From contig NZ_CP014226.1 of the NCBI RefSeq assembly GCF_001545155.1, positions 1,471,965-1,504,372 of the forward strand: DNA of 32,408 bases, given 5' to 3'. Every line of letters starts with the position of its first letter. The stretch's first letter is position 1. Under the pieces are notes generated by a model. That model saw nothing but the letters and a program-made list of their open reading frames with translations, was not told the DNA's origin and searched no databases. This stretch comes from Halomonas chromatireducens. Lineage in GTDB: Bacteria; Pseudomonadota; Gammaproteobacteria; Pseudomonadales; Halomonadaceae. Made by a program: the position numbers and the translations under genes. Of this stretch, positions 9,116-17,909 are shown in pieces.

Positions 9116-9894
9116 GCGAAACCGATACCCTGGCGGTGCCGAGCGGCCATGCGGCCCACCGGATTGATCGATTGCGGTTCTGGGGCGTTCCGCTGATCTG
9201 GCTGACGCTGCTGCTGGTCTTCACCTTCGGCATGGCGCAGCTCGAGGTGTTGTTGCGGCTGATCGAGCCCGATACCCGCCAGGTGCTGTATCAGCGTACG
9301 AGCCTTGCCGCGCTGCTGGGCCAGCATGTGTTCGTGGTAGCCGTGGCGTCGGTGTTGGCCATCCTCCTGGGGGTGGGCGGCGCCATTGCCGTCACGCGGC
9401 CGGCCGGCCGCGATTTCCTGCCGCTGGTCGCCCAGGTCGCCTCCATCGGGCAGACGTTTCCTCCGGTGGCCGTCCTGGCGCTTGCGGTGCCGGCGCTCGG
9501 GTTCGGCACCTTGCCGATCATCGTGGCGCTGCTGCTGTACGGCCTGCTGCCCATCGTGCGTAACACCCTGGCGGGCCTCTCGGGCATCGACCCGGGCGTC
9601 CACGAAGCGGCACGTGGGATGGGCATGACCAGAAGCCAGATCCTGCGTCAGGTTGAGCTGCCGCTGGCGGCGCCGGTTATTCTCGCCGGCATCCGTACCT
9701 CGGTCACCATCAATATCGCCACGGCTGCCATTGGTGCCACGGTAGGCGCCAGCAACCTGGGCGACCCCATCATTTCCGGCATCGTCAACGGCAATACCGC
9801 TTATATCGTACAGGGCGCCCTGCTGATCGGGCTGTTGGCGATCACTGTAGACAGTGCCTTCGAGCGTCTGCTGCGGCGACCGAAGGCGCCTTAG
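9112..9894 (+). CDS. yehW: Osmoprotectant ABC transporter permease (YehW-like)
   Basis: Second permease, 260 residues, with an N-terminal membrane anchor (LIWLTLLLVFTFGMAQL) and about five more hydrophobic segments. The EAA loop is HEAARGMGMTRSQILRQVEL and the core carries TVGASNLGDPIISGI, close to the corresponding segment in the other permease but clearly a separate protein. The ATG overlaps the stop of the ATPase gene by four bases. No obvious terminator follows; the next gene starts 214 bases later. Confidence 0.85.
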   Translation: MSETDTLAVPSGHAAHRIDRLRFWGVPLIWLTLLLVFTFGMAQLEVLLRLIEPDTRQVLYQRTSLAALLGQHVFVVAVASVLAILLGVGGAIAVTRPAGRDFLPLVAQVASIGQTFPPVAVLALAVPALGFGTLPIIVALLLYGLLPIVRNTLAGLSGIDPGVHEAARGMGMTRSQILRQVELPLAAPVILAGIRTSVTINIATAAIGATVGASNLGDPIISGIVNGNTAYIVQGALLIGLLAITVDSAFERLLRRPKAP

Positions 9895-9982
9895 CGAAGC
9901 ATCTGGCGGTGGCGCACTCCTGTAGTGGATTCATCAGGTCAGCAGCGAGAGGACTAGTAAAATAGATGCTTTTGATGGCATC

Positions 9983-9997
9983 TTACGTTAACGTCAA
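9983..9997. promoter_or_regulatory. Palindromic operator-like site upstream of the bkd operon (LiuR-like)
   Basis: The 15-base stretch TTACGTTAACGTCAA contains the perfect 10-base palindrome ACGTTAACGT (9985-9994). From memory it resembles sites of LiuR, the MerR-family regulator of branched-chain amino acid degradation in gammaproteobacteria, which fits the bkd genes starting 112 bases downstream. The same 214-base gap holds a -10-like TAAAAT (9958-9963), an inverted repeat CCAGCG/CGCTGG (10002-10022) and an imperfect GC hairpin with a short T-run near 10070. The regulator assignment is an inference. Confidence 0.45.
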
Positions 9998-10108
9998 CTA
10001 GCCAGCGTTGGCGGTACGCTGGAGACAACCTCTGGCAGCCGACTACATTACAGTCAACACTGCCCTCAAAAGGGGCGGTTTTCCTCCTGCCACCACCCAA
10101 GGAACAGG

Positions 10109-11338
10109 ATGATGACAACAACATACGACATCTATTCGCCGAGCTTCATGACCGGCGATGAATTCCAGATACCCACGTTCCGGCTCCTGCAGCAGGACGG
10201 CACGCTGTTCGACGGCGCCGAGGCTCCCGAGCTTGATAAGGAGAAGGCGCTCAGGATCTATCGTGCCATGCTTGTGACCCGGATTCTCGACGAGCGCATG
10301 ATGGCGGCCCAACGTCAGGGCCGACTCTCCTTCTACATGCAATGCACCGGCGAAGAGGCGGCGGTCATCGGCTCGACGGCGGCGTTGGACGATGCCGACA
10401 TGATCATGGCCCAGTACCGCGAGCAGGGCGCGCTGGCCTATCGAGGCTTCACCTACGACGAGTTCATGAACCAGCTGTTCGGGAACGAGCTCGACTACGG
10501 CAAGGGACGGCAGATGCCGGTCCACTACGGGTCGCGAAAGCTGCACTACATGACCATTTCCTCGCCGCTGGCCACGCAGATCCCCCAGGCTGCCGGCTAC
10601 GCCTACGGCCAGAAAATGGCCGGTGAGGGGCACTGCACCATCACCTTTTTCGGTGAGGGCGCTGCCTCCGAGGGCGACTTCCACGCGGCCCTTAACATGG
10701 CGTCGGTGCATAAGGTGCCGGTGATCTTCTTCTGCCGCAACAACGGCTATGCGATCTCGACACCGGCGACTGAACAGTTTGCCGCCGACGGCATCGCACC
10801 GCGCGCCTTCGGCTATCGCATGCATGTCATCCGGGTCGACGGCAACGACGTTCTGGCGGTCTATCGAGCCACTCAGGAGGCACGCATGATCGCCGTCGAA
10901 AAGAACGAACCGGTGCTGATCGAAGCGATGACCTATCGGCTGGCTGCCCACTCCTCTTCGGATGACCCTTCCGGCTATCGCTCGCGCAAGGAGGAGGAGG
11001 CATGGCGTGAGAAGGACCCGATCCTGCGCATGCAGCGCTGGCTTCTTGATCGCGAGTGGTGGAGCGAAGAAGAGGAGAAGGCCCTGCAGGAGAGCCTCCG
11101 CCGCGAGGTCCTGGAGACCATGAAGCGTGCCGAGAAGCGACCGCCACCCCCGCTGGAAAGTCTCGTCACCGATGTCTATGCCGACGTGACGCCGGCGCTG
11201 CAGCGTCAGTTGGATGCGCTCAAGACCCACATCCGCAAGTATCCGGACGCTTATCCGAAGGGAGCGCGATCCCTCGATCCCGACGTCAGTGTCACCAGCG
11301 ATGCTGCCAAGGCCAGCGACGACCAGGAAGGAGCCTGA
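10109..11338 (+). CDS. bkdA1: Branched-chain 2-oxoacid dehydrogenase E1 alpha subunit
   Basis: Thiamine-diphosphate-dependent E1 alpha, 409 residues, which with E1 beta decarboxylates 2-oxoisovalerate and related 2-oxoacids from Val, Leu and Ile. The ThDP motif is [17 protein letters not shown] (181-196). An N-terminal extension before the core ([18 protein letters not shown]) is typical of BkdA1 rather than pyruvate dehydrogenase E1. The loop [12 protein letters not shown] (281-292) aligns with the mammalian E1 alpha phosphorylation loop, and both acceptor serine positions (Ser282, Ser292) are present. AGGAAC precedes ATG 10109; ATG 10112 is equally possible. First gene of bkdA1-A2-B. Confidence 0.93.
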   Translation: MMTTTYDIYSPSFMTGDEFQIPTFRLLQQDGTLFDGAEAPELDKEKALRIYRAMLVTRILDERMMAAQRQGRLSFYMQCTGEEAAVIGSTAALDDADMIMAQYREQGALAYRGFTYDEFMNQLFGNELDYGKGRQMPVHYGSRKLHYMTISSPLATQIPQAAGYAYGQKMAGEGHCTITFFGEGAASEGDFHAALNMASVHKVPVIFFCRNNGYAISTPATEQFAADGIAPRAFGYRMHVIRVDGNDVLAVYRATQEARMIAVEKNEPVLIEAMTYRLAAHSSSDDPSGYRSRKEEEAWREKDPILRMQRWLLDREWWSEEEEKALQESLRREVLETMKRAEKRPPPPLESLVTDVYADVTPALQRQLDALKTHIRKYPDAYPKGARSLDPDVSVTSDAAKASDDQEGA

Positions 11339-11339
11339 G

Positions 11340-12317
11340 ATGCCAAAGATGAACATGCTGCAGGCGATCAACAATGCCCTGGACATTGCCATGGCCGAGG
11401 ATGACAAGGTCCTCTGTTTCGGTGAAGACGTGGGGGTCTTTGGTGGTGTCTTCCGTGCCACCAGCAACCTGCAGGAGAAGTATGGCCGCGCCCGCTGCTT
11501 CAATACGCCACTGGTTGAGCAGGGCATCATCGGCTTTGCCAATGGCCTGGCGGCCCAAGGGTCCGTGCCGGTGGCCGAGATCCAGTTTGCCGACTACATC
11601 TTTCCGGCCTTCGACCAGATCGTCAACGAGACGGCGAAGTTCCGCTATCGTTCCGGTGACCTGTTCAACGTGGGTGGCCTGACGATCCGTACCCCATACG
11701 GTGGCGGCATCTCCGGGGGGCTCTACCACTCCCAGTCGCCGGAGGCCTACTTTGCCCACACGCCGGGGCTGAAGGTCGTGGTGCCGCGCAATCCCTACCA
11801 GGCCAAGGGGCTGCTGCTGGCGGCCATCCGCGACCCCGACCCGGTGATCTTCTTCGAGCCCAAGCGCCTTTACCGCGCCTCAACCGGTGAGGTTCCGGAG
11901 AATGACTACCAGTTGCCCATCGGCGAGGCGGAGGTGACCAAGGAGGGTACCGACGTCACGGTACTGGGCTGGGGGGCACAGATGGAGCTGATCGAGAAGG
12001 CGGTCGAGATGGCCGAAAAGTCCGGCATCTCCTGCGAAATCATCGACCTGCGCTCTATCCTGCCCTGGGACGAGGACTCGGTTGTCGAGTCGGTACTCAA
12101 GACCGGCCGGCTGGTGATCAGCCATGAGGCGACGCGCACCGGCGGCTTTGCCAGCGAGATTGCGGCCACCATACAGGAGCGCTGCTTCCTGTACCTGGAA
12201 TCGCCCATCGAACGGGTGACCGGAATGGATACCCCTTTCCCGCTGACGCTGGAGAAGGAGTACATGCCGGACCACCTCAAGATCTACGAGGCCATCCGGG
12301 CCAGCGTGGATTTCTGA
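11340..12317 (+). CDS. bkdA2: Branched-chain 2-oxoacid dehydrogenase E1 beta subunit
   Basis: E1 beta of 325 residues, partner of the alpha subunit. Family segments are [19 protein letters not shown] near the N-terminus, [18 protein letters not shown], and [20 protein letters not shown], which carries the conserved residues facing ThDP. The C-terminal transketolase-like domain follows ([31 protein letters not shown]). The frame is open upstream within bkdA1, but ATG 11340, one base after the bkdA1 stop and with GGAG at 11329-11332, gives the standard [14 protein letters not shown] start. Confidence 0.93.
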   Translation: MPKMNMLQAINNALDIAMAEDDKVLCFGEDVGVFGGVFRATSNLQEKYGRARCFNTPLVEQGIIGFANGLAAQGSVPVAEIQFADYIFPAFDQIVNETAKFRYRSGDLFNVGGLTIRTPYGGGISGGLYHSQSPEAYFAHTPGLKVVVPRNPYQAKGLLLAAIRDPDPVIFFEPKRLYRASTGEVPENDYQLPIGEAEVTKEGTDVTVLGWGAQMELIEKAVEMAEKSGISCEIIDLRSILPWDEDSVVESVLKTGRLVISHEATRTGGFASEIAATIQERCFLYLESPIERVTGMDTPFPLTLEKEYMPDHLKIYEAIRASVDF

Positions 12318-12345
12318 CGATCGATATCAGGACAGGAGATGCTAG

Positions 12346-13971
12346 ATGAGTGACTTCATGCTGCCCGATATCGGTGAAGGTATCGTGGAATGCGAGATCG
12401 TGGAATGGCGTGTCAGCGAAGGTGACGTCATCGAAGAGGACCAGCCGGTGGTCGAGGTGATGACCGACAAGGCGCTGGTGGAGATCACCGCGCCGGAAGC
12501 CGGGCGGGTCACCAGGCTGTACGTACCCAAGGGCGAGATCGCCAAGGTTCATGCGCCGCTGTTTGCCTATGAGAGCGAGGCAGAAGAGAGCAGCGACAGA
12601 GGACAGGCAAGCGCTGCCCCGGAGGCAACGGTGACAGCAGAGCCTGCCCCTGCACCGACGGCAACCCCACCGGGTTCACCCTCCGCCTCGGCCCCCGTTG
12701 CCGCTACCGATTTCATCCTGCCGGATATCGGCGAGGGCATCGTCGAGTGCGAGGTGGTGGAGTGGCGCGTCGCCGAGGGCGATCATATCGAAGAGGATCA
12801 GCCGCTGGTCGATGTGATGACCGACAAGGCGCTGGTGGAGATCACCGCGCCCGAGGCCGGGCGAGTGACGAAGCTGTACGTTCCCAAGGGTGAGATCGCC
12901 AAGGTCCATGCGCCGCTGTTCGGCTATGAGCCGGCGGTAGCGGAGACTCCGCAGCCGGCCCGCTCCGCACCTTCGGTGCCAGAGCAAGCGGTGAAGCCGG
13001 CCTCGGATGAGTCGCAGGGCGTGGGCGTGGCAACGACAGGACAGGGTCCCTACGGGCGTATCCCGGCGAGCCCTGCCGTGCGTCGGCTGGTGCGGGAACA
13101 CGGCCTTTCGCTGGAGGCCATCGCCGGCTCCGGCAAGCAGGGGCGAGTGCTCAAGGAGGATGTGCTGCGCCACCTCGAGCAGGGTGGTGAAGCGACACCG
13201 GCCGGGGGTGACCGTGGCACCGGCAAGCCAGAGACGGGGGCGGCTTCTGCTCCGGCCGCCGAAGGCGAGGTCATCGTCGAGCCGATCCGTGGTGTGCGTG
13301 CGGTGATGGCCCGGCGGATGGTGGAGTCCGCCAGCACCATCCCGCACTTCCAGTATGGTGAGGAGATTGACGTCACCGAGCTGCTGGCCCTGCGGGCCCG
13401 CCTCAAGCTCCAGGCCGAGGCGCAGGGCACGCGCATGACGCTGATGCCCTTCTTCATGAAGGCCATGGCCCTGGCGGTGAAGGAATTCCCGATTCTCAAT
13501 GCGCGCCTCAACGCCGATGTCAGCGAAATCCACTACCTGCCCTCCTGCAATGTGGGCATGGCGGTGGATAGCAAGGCCGGTCTGCTGGTGCCCAACGTGA
13601 AACACGTGGAGCGCCGGACCCTGCTCGATATGGCCCGGGAAGTGGAGCGGTTGACCGCGGCGGCGCGGGAGGGGCGGGTGGATCAGGCCGACCTCAAGGG
13701 TGGCACCATCAGCATCTCCAATATCGGCGCGCTGGGCGGAACCTATGCGGCTCCGATCATCAACGCCCCGGAACTTGCCATCGTCGCCATCGGCAAGACC
13801 CAGTGGCTGCCGCGCTTCGATGACAACGGCGATGTGGTGAGGCGGGCGATCATGACCATCACCTGGGCGGGGGATCACCGTGTCATCGATGGTGGAACCA
13901 TCGCCCGTTTCTGCAATGCCTGGAAAGGGTATCTGGAGAGTCCGGAAACGATGCTCCTCCACCTTGGATAA
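12346..13971 (+). CDS. bkdB: Branched-chain 2-oxoacid dehydrogenase E2 with two lipoyl domains
   Basis: Dihydrolipoyl acyltransferase of 541 residues that transfers the acyl group from E1 to CoA. Two nearly identical lipoyl domains lie at about residues 1-78 and 121-198; each has the motif VMTDKALVEITAPEAGRV, with lipoylation lysines at Lys42 and Lys161. An Ala/Pro-rich linker separates them. A peripheral-subunit-binding domain follows (RIPASPAVRRLVREHGLSLE, about 235-275), then a catalytic acyltransferase domain ending in TWAGDHRVIDGG with His511 and Asp515. No E3 (lpdV) gene follows in the operon, so E3 must be encoded elsewhere. The tandem lipoyl domains are more than the single one of the well-studied Pseudomonas BkdB. 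Confidence 0.93.
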   Translation: MSDFMLPDIGEGIVECEIVEWRVSEGDVIEEDQPVVEVMTDKALVEITAPEAGRVTRLYVPKGEIAKVHAPLFAYESEAEESSDRGQASAAPEATVTAEPAPAPTATPPGSPSASAPVAATDFILPDIGEGIVECEVVEWRVAEGDHIEEDQPLVDVMTDKALVEITAPEAGRVTKLYVPKGEIAKVHAPLFGYEPAVAETPQPARSAPSVPEQAVKPASDESQGVGVATTGQGPYGRIPASPAVRRLVREHGLSLEAIAGSGKQGRVLKEDVLRHLEQGGEATPAGGDRGTGKPETGAASAPAAEGEVIVEPIRGVRAVMARRMVESASTIPHFQYGEEIDVTELLALRARLKLQAEAQGTRMTLMPFFMKAMALAVKEFPILNARLNADVSEIHYLPSCNVGMAVDSKAGLLVPNVKHVERRTLLDMAREVERLTAAAREGRVDQADLKGGTISISNIGALGGTYAAPIINAPELAIVAIGKTQWLPRFDDNGDVVRRAIMTITWAGDHRVIDGGTIARFCNAWKGYLESPETMLLHLG

Positions 13972-13981
13972 GTGGCGCCGG

Positions 13982-14013
13982 TTCATGTCGTATCGCTACG
14001 TCTACGGCATGAA
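13982..14013 (+). other. Intergenic hairpin between bkdB and the kinase gene
   Basis: TTCATGTCGTA (13982-13992) and TACGGCATGAA (14003-14013) pair over 11 positions with one U-G wobble around a 10-base loop. No T-run follows, so it is more likely an attenuator, RNA-processing site or message stabiliser than a terminator. It lies in the 70-base gap before the kinase gene. Confidence 0.35.
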
Positions 14014-14041
14014 GCGGCGTAATCGGATGGGAAGGTGACGT

Positions 14042-15901
14042 ATGTCCCAGGCGCCGCTGCAGCAGTTCTATATTCCGGAAGAGCAGTCGATCTACCTGCT
14101 CAGCCACGACGATGCCCGCAAGCTCAAGGAGTGGGTGGCGCTGTGTCAGGCTCAGTTGGCTCAACTGGGGTACCGGGATATCGCCCTGATCGGCAAGGGG
14201 GCCTACGGGTTCGTATTCGCCGGGGTGACCGCTCACGAGGAGGAGTATGTCTTCAAGTTTACCCGGGTCAACCTGCCCCAGCACCTTCAGGACCGGCTGG
14301 AGGAGGAAGCCTTCATGCTGGAGCAGGTCGACCATCCGCGGGTGCCGCAGCTGGTGGCCTATCAGCGGGTGCGAAACCAGTCGATCCTCGTCATGCAGCG
14401 GGCACCGGGGCTCAACCTGGAGGAGGTCTCGCTGCGCGAGGGCAGGCTCTCGCCCCGGCTGGTGGTGCGTATCGCCGGGCAACTGGCGGATATCCTGAGT
14501 ACGCTGCGTCGTGAGTCGGGGCCGGCAGGGCGTCCTATCGTGCATGGCGATATCAAGCCCTCGAACCTCGTCTTCGATGCGCGCAACGAGGAAATCGCAC
14601 TGATCGACTGGGGCTCCTCGGTATTCGCCCAGCTCGATGCCAACCAGCAGTTCGTGGCGGCCAACGTCATGGAGCTGATGTCGGACAACCTGCAGCAGAC
14701 CAACGCCCGCCTGGGCGATGTCTACTTCATCGGTGAAGAGCAGCTCAACGGGGCGCTCTCCTCGCCGCGCTTCGACGAGCAGGGTACGGCGGGCACCCTC
14801 TACGCCCTGGCGTCCGCCCAGTCCTGTCGATTCGGCCATCGTGCCATTCCTGCCACCTCGCTGGGCCTGCCCATGGAGTTCGCCCGCATGCTCGACGGCA
14901 TGCTCGACCCCGACCCCCGGGTGAGACTGCGTGCCGGCGACCATTTCATCCGCGAGATGCCAAGGCTCTCACGCCTGGTCATGATCGACCTGCCCGAACC
15001 GCCGGAGGCGGCACTGGTGCCCACCTGGCTGCGTCCTTACAGCCGTGAGATCGATACGGTGGTTTACAGTTCACGCAAGGCCTTTCTGCGCGAGGAGGGC
15101 GCGCCGGAGACACTGAGCGACGTCAACGACGTACAGCTCGATCGTTACTACAAGAATTTCATGCAGGGCATGGGGGAGACCGAGAAGGCGTTTCTGGCCG
15201 CCGTCAGCCGCTTGGGGAAGTATCCTGTTGTCGGCGGACTGGCCGTGCGCTGGGAAGCCGAGGGTGTCTATATCGACACATCGCTCAATCTGCACGATGC
15301 GGAACTCAAATCCGCTTTCGTTGCGGCGGTCAACAATATGGTCAACCTCGCCCGGGCGATCTATCGGCAAGGGATATTCAAGAGCTGCCTGTTCAATGCC
15401 CGCGATACCCTGCACCTGGATCGAGAGGGGCCGGACCGTCCCTTCGTGGTCGAGCCGGGCATGGTCCTACGCTATGACGTCAGTGCCATGCCCGAGCTGG
15501 AAGATCGAAGTCGGCTGCACAGCTATTTCGAGGATGGACCCGATCCGGAGGAGTTCCTGGTACTTCCCGAGGAGATCATCCTCTCACTGGAGGCGCTCAA
15601 CGAGATTCACCATACCGGCATGATCATCTTCGAGGCACTGCCGCAGCACCTGAAGATCCACAGCTATTACCGGCTGCTGGATCCCTCGCGAGAGACGGAG
15701 TTCCGCCAGCGTCTGGACGATATCCTGTCGGCGGTGGGCCTGATCGAAGGGTTGGGGGTCTCCGGCTTCATGAAGATGCCCTACAAGGACACCCGCTTCT
15801 TTGCCCATGTGGAGCGCCAGCCGGAGCGCTACTACCCCCGGGATCCCCGGCTGGCGCAGCGCGACGCAGGCGCCGCGCTGCGCCAAGATCCGGCCGGTTG
15901 A
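14042..15901 (+). CDS. Hanks-type serine/threonine protein kinase with a novel-looking C-terminal region
   Basis: A 619-residue protein with a eukaryotic-like kinase domain at about residues 40-330: glycine loop GKGAYGFVF (51-59), ATP lysine Lys72 in VFKF, a helix-C glutamate region EEEAFMLEQ, the catalytic loop HGDIKPSNLVFD (His168, Asp170, Lys172, Asn175) and a DWG in place of DFG (Asp189). All catalytic residues are present, so it should be active. The HGD replaces HRD, as in lipopolysaccharide- or small-molecule-type kinases, so protein substrates are not guaranteed. The last ~280 residues have no domain I recognise. No membrane helix is apparent, so it is probably cytosolic. ATG 14042 is preceded by GGGAAGG. 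It follows bkdB by 70 bases on the same strand and may be co-transcribed. Confidence 0.8.
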   Translation: MSQAPLQQFYIPEEQSIYLLSHDDARKLKEWVALCQAQLAQLGYRDIALIGKGAYGFVFAGVTAHEEEYVFKFTRVNLPQHLQDRLEEEAFMLEQVDHPRVPQLVAYQRVRNQSILVMQRAPGLNLEEVSLREGRLSPRLVVRIAGQLADILSTLRRESGPAGRPIVHGDIKPSNLVFDARNEEIALIDWGSSVFAQLDANQQFVAANVMELMSDNLQQTNARLGDVYFIGEEQLNGALSSPRFDEQGTAGTLYALASAQSCRFGHRAIPATSLGLPMEFARMLDGMLDPDPRVRLRAGDHFIREMPRLSRLVMIDLPEPPEAALVPTWLRPYSREIDTVVYSSRKAFLREEGAPETLSDVNDVQLDRYYKNFMQGMGETEKAFLAAVSRLGKYPVVGGLAVRWEAEGVYIDTSLNLHDAELKSAFVAAVNNMVNLARAIYRQGIFKSCLFNARDTLHLDREGPDRPFVVEPGMVLRYDVSAMPELEDRSRLHSYFEDGPDPEEFLVLPEEIILSLEALNEIHHTGMIIFEALPQHLKIHSYYRLLDPSRETEFRQRLDDILSAVGLIEGLGVSGFMKMPYKDTRFFAHVERQPERYYPRDPRLAQRDAGAALRQDPAG

Positions 15902-15939
15902 ATCCTCAGAAAAACACTGCCTAATTATTCAGCGCTTCC

Positions 15940-17244
15940 TCAGCGGGTCATCGCCTGGGGCAGATACAGCGCGATTTCCGGGAAGAGGTGCAGCAGTACG
16001 ATGGACAGCATCATCAACAGGAAGAAGGGCAGGGTCGCCTTGGTGATGGTGACGATATCCTTGCCGGTCAGCCCCTGGATCACGAACAGGTTGAAACCTA
16101 CCGGCGGGGTGATCTGCGACATTTCCACCACGACGACCAGGTAAATGCCGAACCAGATCAGGTCGAAACCCGCTGCGCTGACCAGGGGCATCAGGATGGC
16201 CGTGACCAGCAAGATCAGCGAAATGCCGTCGAGAAAGCAGCCCATTATCAGCAGCAGTACGGTCAGCGCCACCAGCAGCATGGTGGGTGACAGCCCCATC
16301 TCGCCGATGGCCCGGGCCAGCTGCATGGGAACCTGGGTGAAGCCCATGGCCGACGTCAGGAACGAGGCACCGGCAATGATGAAGGCGATCATGCAGGCGG
16401 TACGGACCGCCGCAAAGAGCGATGCCTTGAAGGTGGCAAGGCCGAAGCTGCCGGTGCAGCGTGCAATCACGATGGAGAGCACCACACCGACCGCTGCGGC
16501 CTCGGTGGGCGAGGCCAGGCCACCGTAGATCGAGACGATGATACCGCCGATCAGCAGCAGGACCGGTAGCAGCGACAGTGTGTGGCGCAGCTTCTCCGCC
16601 AGGGGCATCGATGACTCATCATGCCCGGTCAGGCCTTGGCGGTTGCCCTTGAGCAGCGACCAGAGGATCAGGTAGGTCATGAACAGGGCCAGAATCAACA
16701 GGCCCGGACCGATACCGGCCATGAACAGCCGGGAGATCGACTGCTCGGTCACCACGCCATAGACGATCAAGACGATGGAGGGCGGGATCAGCAGGCCCAG
16801 GGTGGAAGCGCTGGCCAGCGTACCGATTGCCATGCCGCTGTCATAGCCGCGACGCTCTAGCTCGGGCAGGGTCATCTTGCCGACGGTAGCGCAGGTGGCC
16901 GCCGACGAGCCGCAGACCGCTGCGAACATGCCGCTGCCGATGATGTTGGTATGGAGCAGCCGGCCGGGAAGGCGGTTGAGCCATGGCGAGAGACCGCGAA
17001 ACATGCTGTCGGCCAGCCCCGAGCGGAACAGAATCTCGCCCATCCAGATGAACATGGGCAGGGCGGTCAGGTCCCAGCCGTAGCTGGCGCCCCAGAAGTC
17101 CGATGCCAGGATCGGACCCGGCGCAAAAGGGCTGAAGAAGGCCAGCGCCACCCAGGCGGTACCGATCAGCGCGAAGGCGATCCATACGCCGCTACCAAGA
17201 AGCAGTGCCAGCGTGAAGATGGTAGCCAGACTCAATGTCAGCAC
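15940..17244 (-). CDS. dctM: TRAP transporter large membrane subunit (DctM-like)
   Basis: Integral membrane protein of 434 residues with about a dozen hydrophobic segments, the DctM component that forms the transport channel of a sodium-driven tripartite (TRAP) importer. Family marks are IGSGMFAAVCGSSAATCATV, SASTLGLLIPPSIVLIVYGV and the C-terminal QITPPVGFNLFVIQGLTG. It starts with GTG at 17244, preceded by GGAG on the minus strand. It is last in the order dctP-dctQ-dctM and converges with the kinase gene; there is no clear terminator in the 38-base gap. Confidence 0.92.
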   Translation of the reverse strand: MLTLSLATIFTLALLLGSGVWIAFALIGTAWVALAFFSPFAPGPILASDFWGASYGWDLTALPMFIWMGEILFRSGLADSMFRGLSPWLNRLPGRLLHTNIIGSGMFAAVCGSSAATCATVGKMTLPELERRGYDSGMAIGTLASASTLGLLIPPSIVLIVYGVVTEQSISRLFMAGIGPGLLILALFMTYLILWSLLKGNRQGLTGHDESSMPLAEKLRHTLSLLPVLLLIGGIIVSIYGGLASPTEAAAVGVVLSIVIARCTGSFGLATFKASLFAAVRTACMIAFIIAGASFLTSAMGFTQVPMQLARAIGEMGLSPTMLLVALTVLLLIMGCFLDGISLILLVTAILMPLVSAAGFDLIWFGIYLVVVVEMSQITPPVGFNLFVIQGLTGKDIVTITKATLPFFLLMMLSIVLLHLFPEIALYLPQAMTR

Positions 17245-17277
17245 GAGAGTATCTCCGAGAGAGGATGCAGGTCGGGC

Positions 17278-17841
17278 TCAGCGAATGTCGCTGTCTTTGG
17301 TAGCCGTCGCTTCGCGAAAGCTCGAGGGATCGCGGGCGGCGATGCGCAAAGCAATGATGAGCGCCTCAAGAAGCGCCAGACAGAGCAGCCCGACACCGGT
17401 TGCCAGGACGGTCTGTGGAATCCAGAGGGGGATCGACAGGAAGCCGGATGACACATCATTGAATGCCAGACTCTCCCTGGCCAGTTCAACCAGGCCATAA
17501 CCCAGCAGCAGGCTGAGTGTCAGGGCAACCAGCAACCCAAAGACTTCGAACCAGACCCGAATGGCAGAGGGTAGCCGGGCGATGAGCAGCGTTACGCGGA
17601 TATGGGCATGATGGACGAAGGTATAGGCAAGGCCGAGGAACGTCGCGCCGACCAGCAGATAGGAGGCGAGTTCCGAAACCCCGGTGATGCTCAGGCCGGT
17701 GCGGCGCAGGCCAAGCAGTACCAGGCCCGCGTCCATGAGCCTGAAGCTGACCTGGAGCGAGATCAGGACACAGATAGTGACCATGCAGGCTGCCGCTCCC
17801 CAGGCCCCAAGGCGGTAGAGTTTGTCGAACTTGAATGTCAT
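17278..17841 (-). CDS. dctQ: TRAP transporter small membrane subunit (DctQ-like)
   Basis: A 187-residue protein with four hydrophobic segments (for example AACMVTICVLISLQVSFRLM and LLVALTLSLLLGYGLVELA), the layout of DctQ, which couples the binding protein to the channel subunit. The short loop AYTFVHHAHIRVTLL after the second helix is typical. ATG 17841. It is encoded between the binding protein and the large subunit on the same strand, which supports the assignment of an otherwise weakly conserved family. Confidence 0.88.
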   Translation of the reverse strand: MTFKFDKLYRLGAWGAAACMVTICVLISLQVSFRLMDAGLVLLGLRRTGLSITGVSELASYLLVGATFLGLAYTFVHHAHIRVTLLIARLPSAIRVWFEVFGLLVALTLSLLLGYGLVELARESLAFNDVSSGFLSIPLWIPQTVLATGVGLLCLALLEALIIALRIAARDPSSFREATATKDSDIR

Positions 17842-17909
17842 GGCTTGGCCTCACGGCGTACTCGAGGGGAGGGCGCGACGGAAAACCGCCGCGCCATCGT
17901 GGTCAGGCT

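Noticed and set aside
10060..10090. Intrinsic terminator upstream of bkdA1
   Set aside because: The GC stem is imperfect and the T-run short; it could be a weak leader hairpin but is not listed as a terminator.
10043..13986. Long minus-strand open frames opposite bkdA1 and bkdB (499 and 436 codons)
   Set aside because: Same reason: the plus strand encodes full E1 alpha and E2 proteins; the antisense products are low-complexity and unlike any family.
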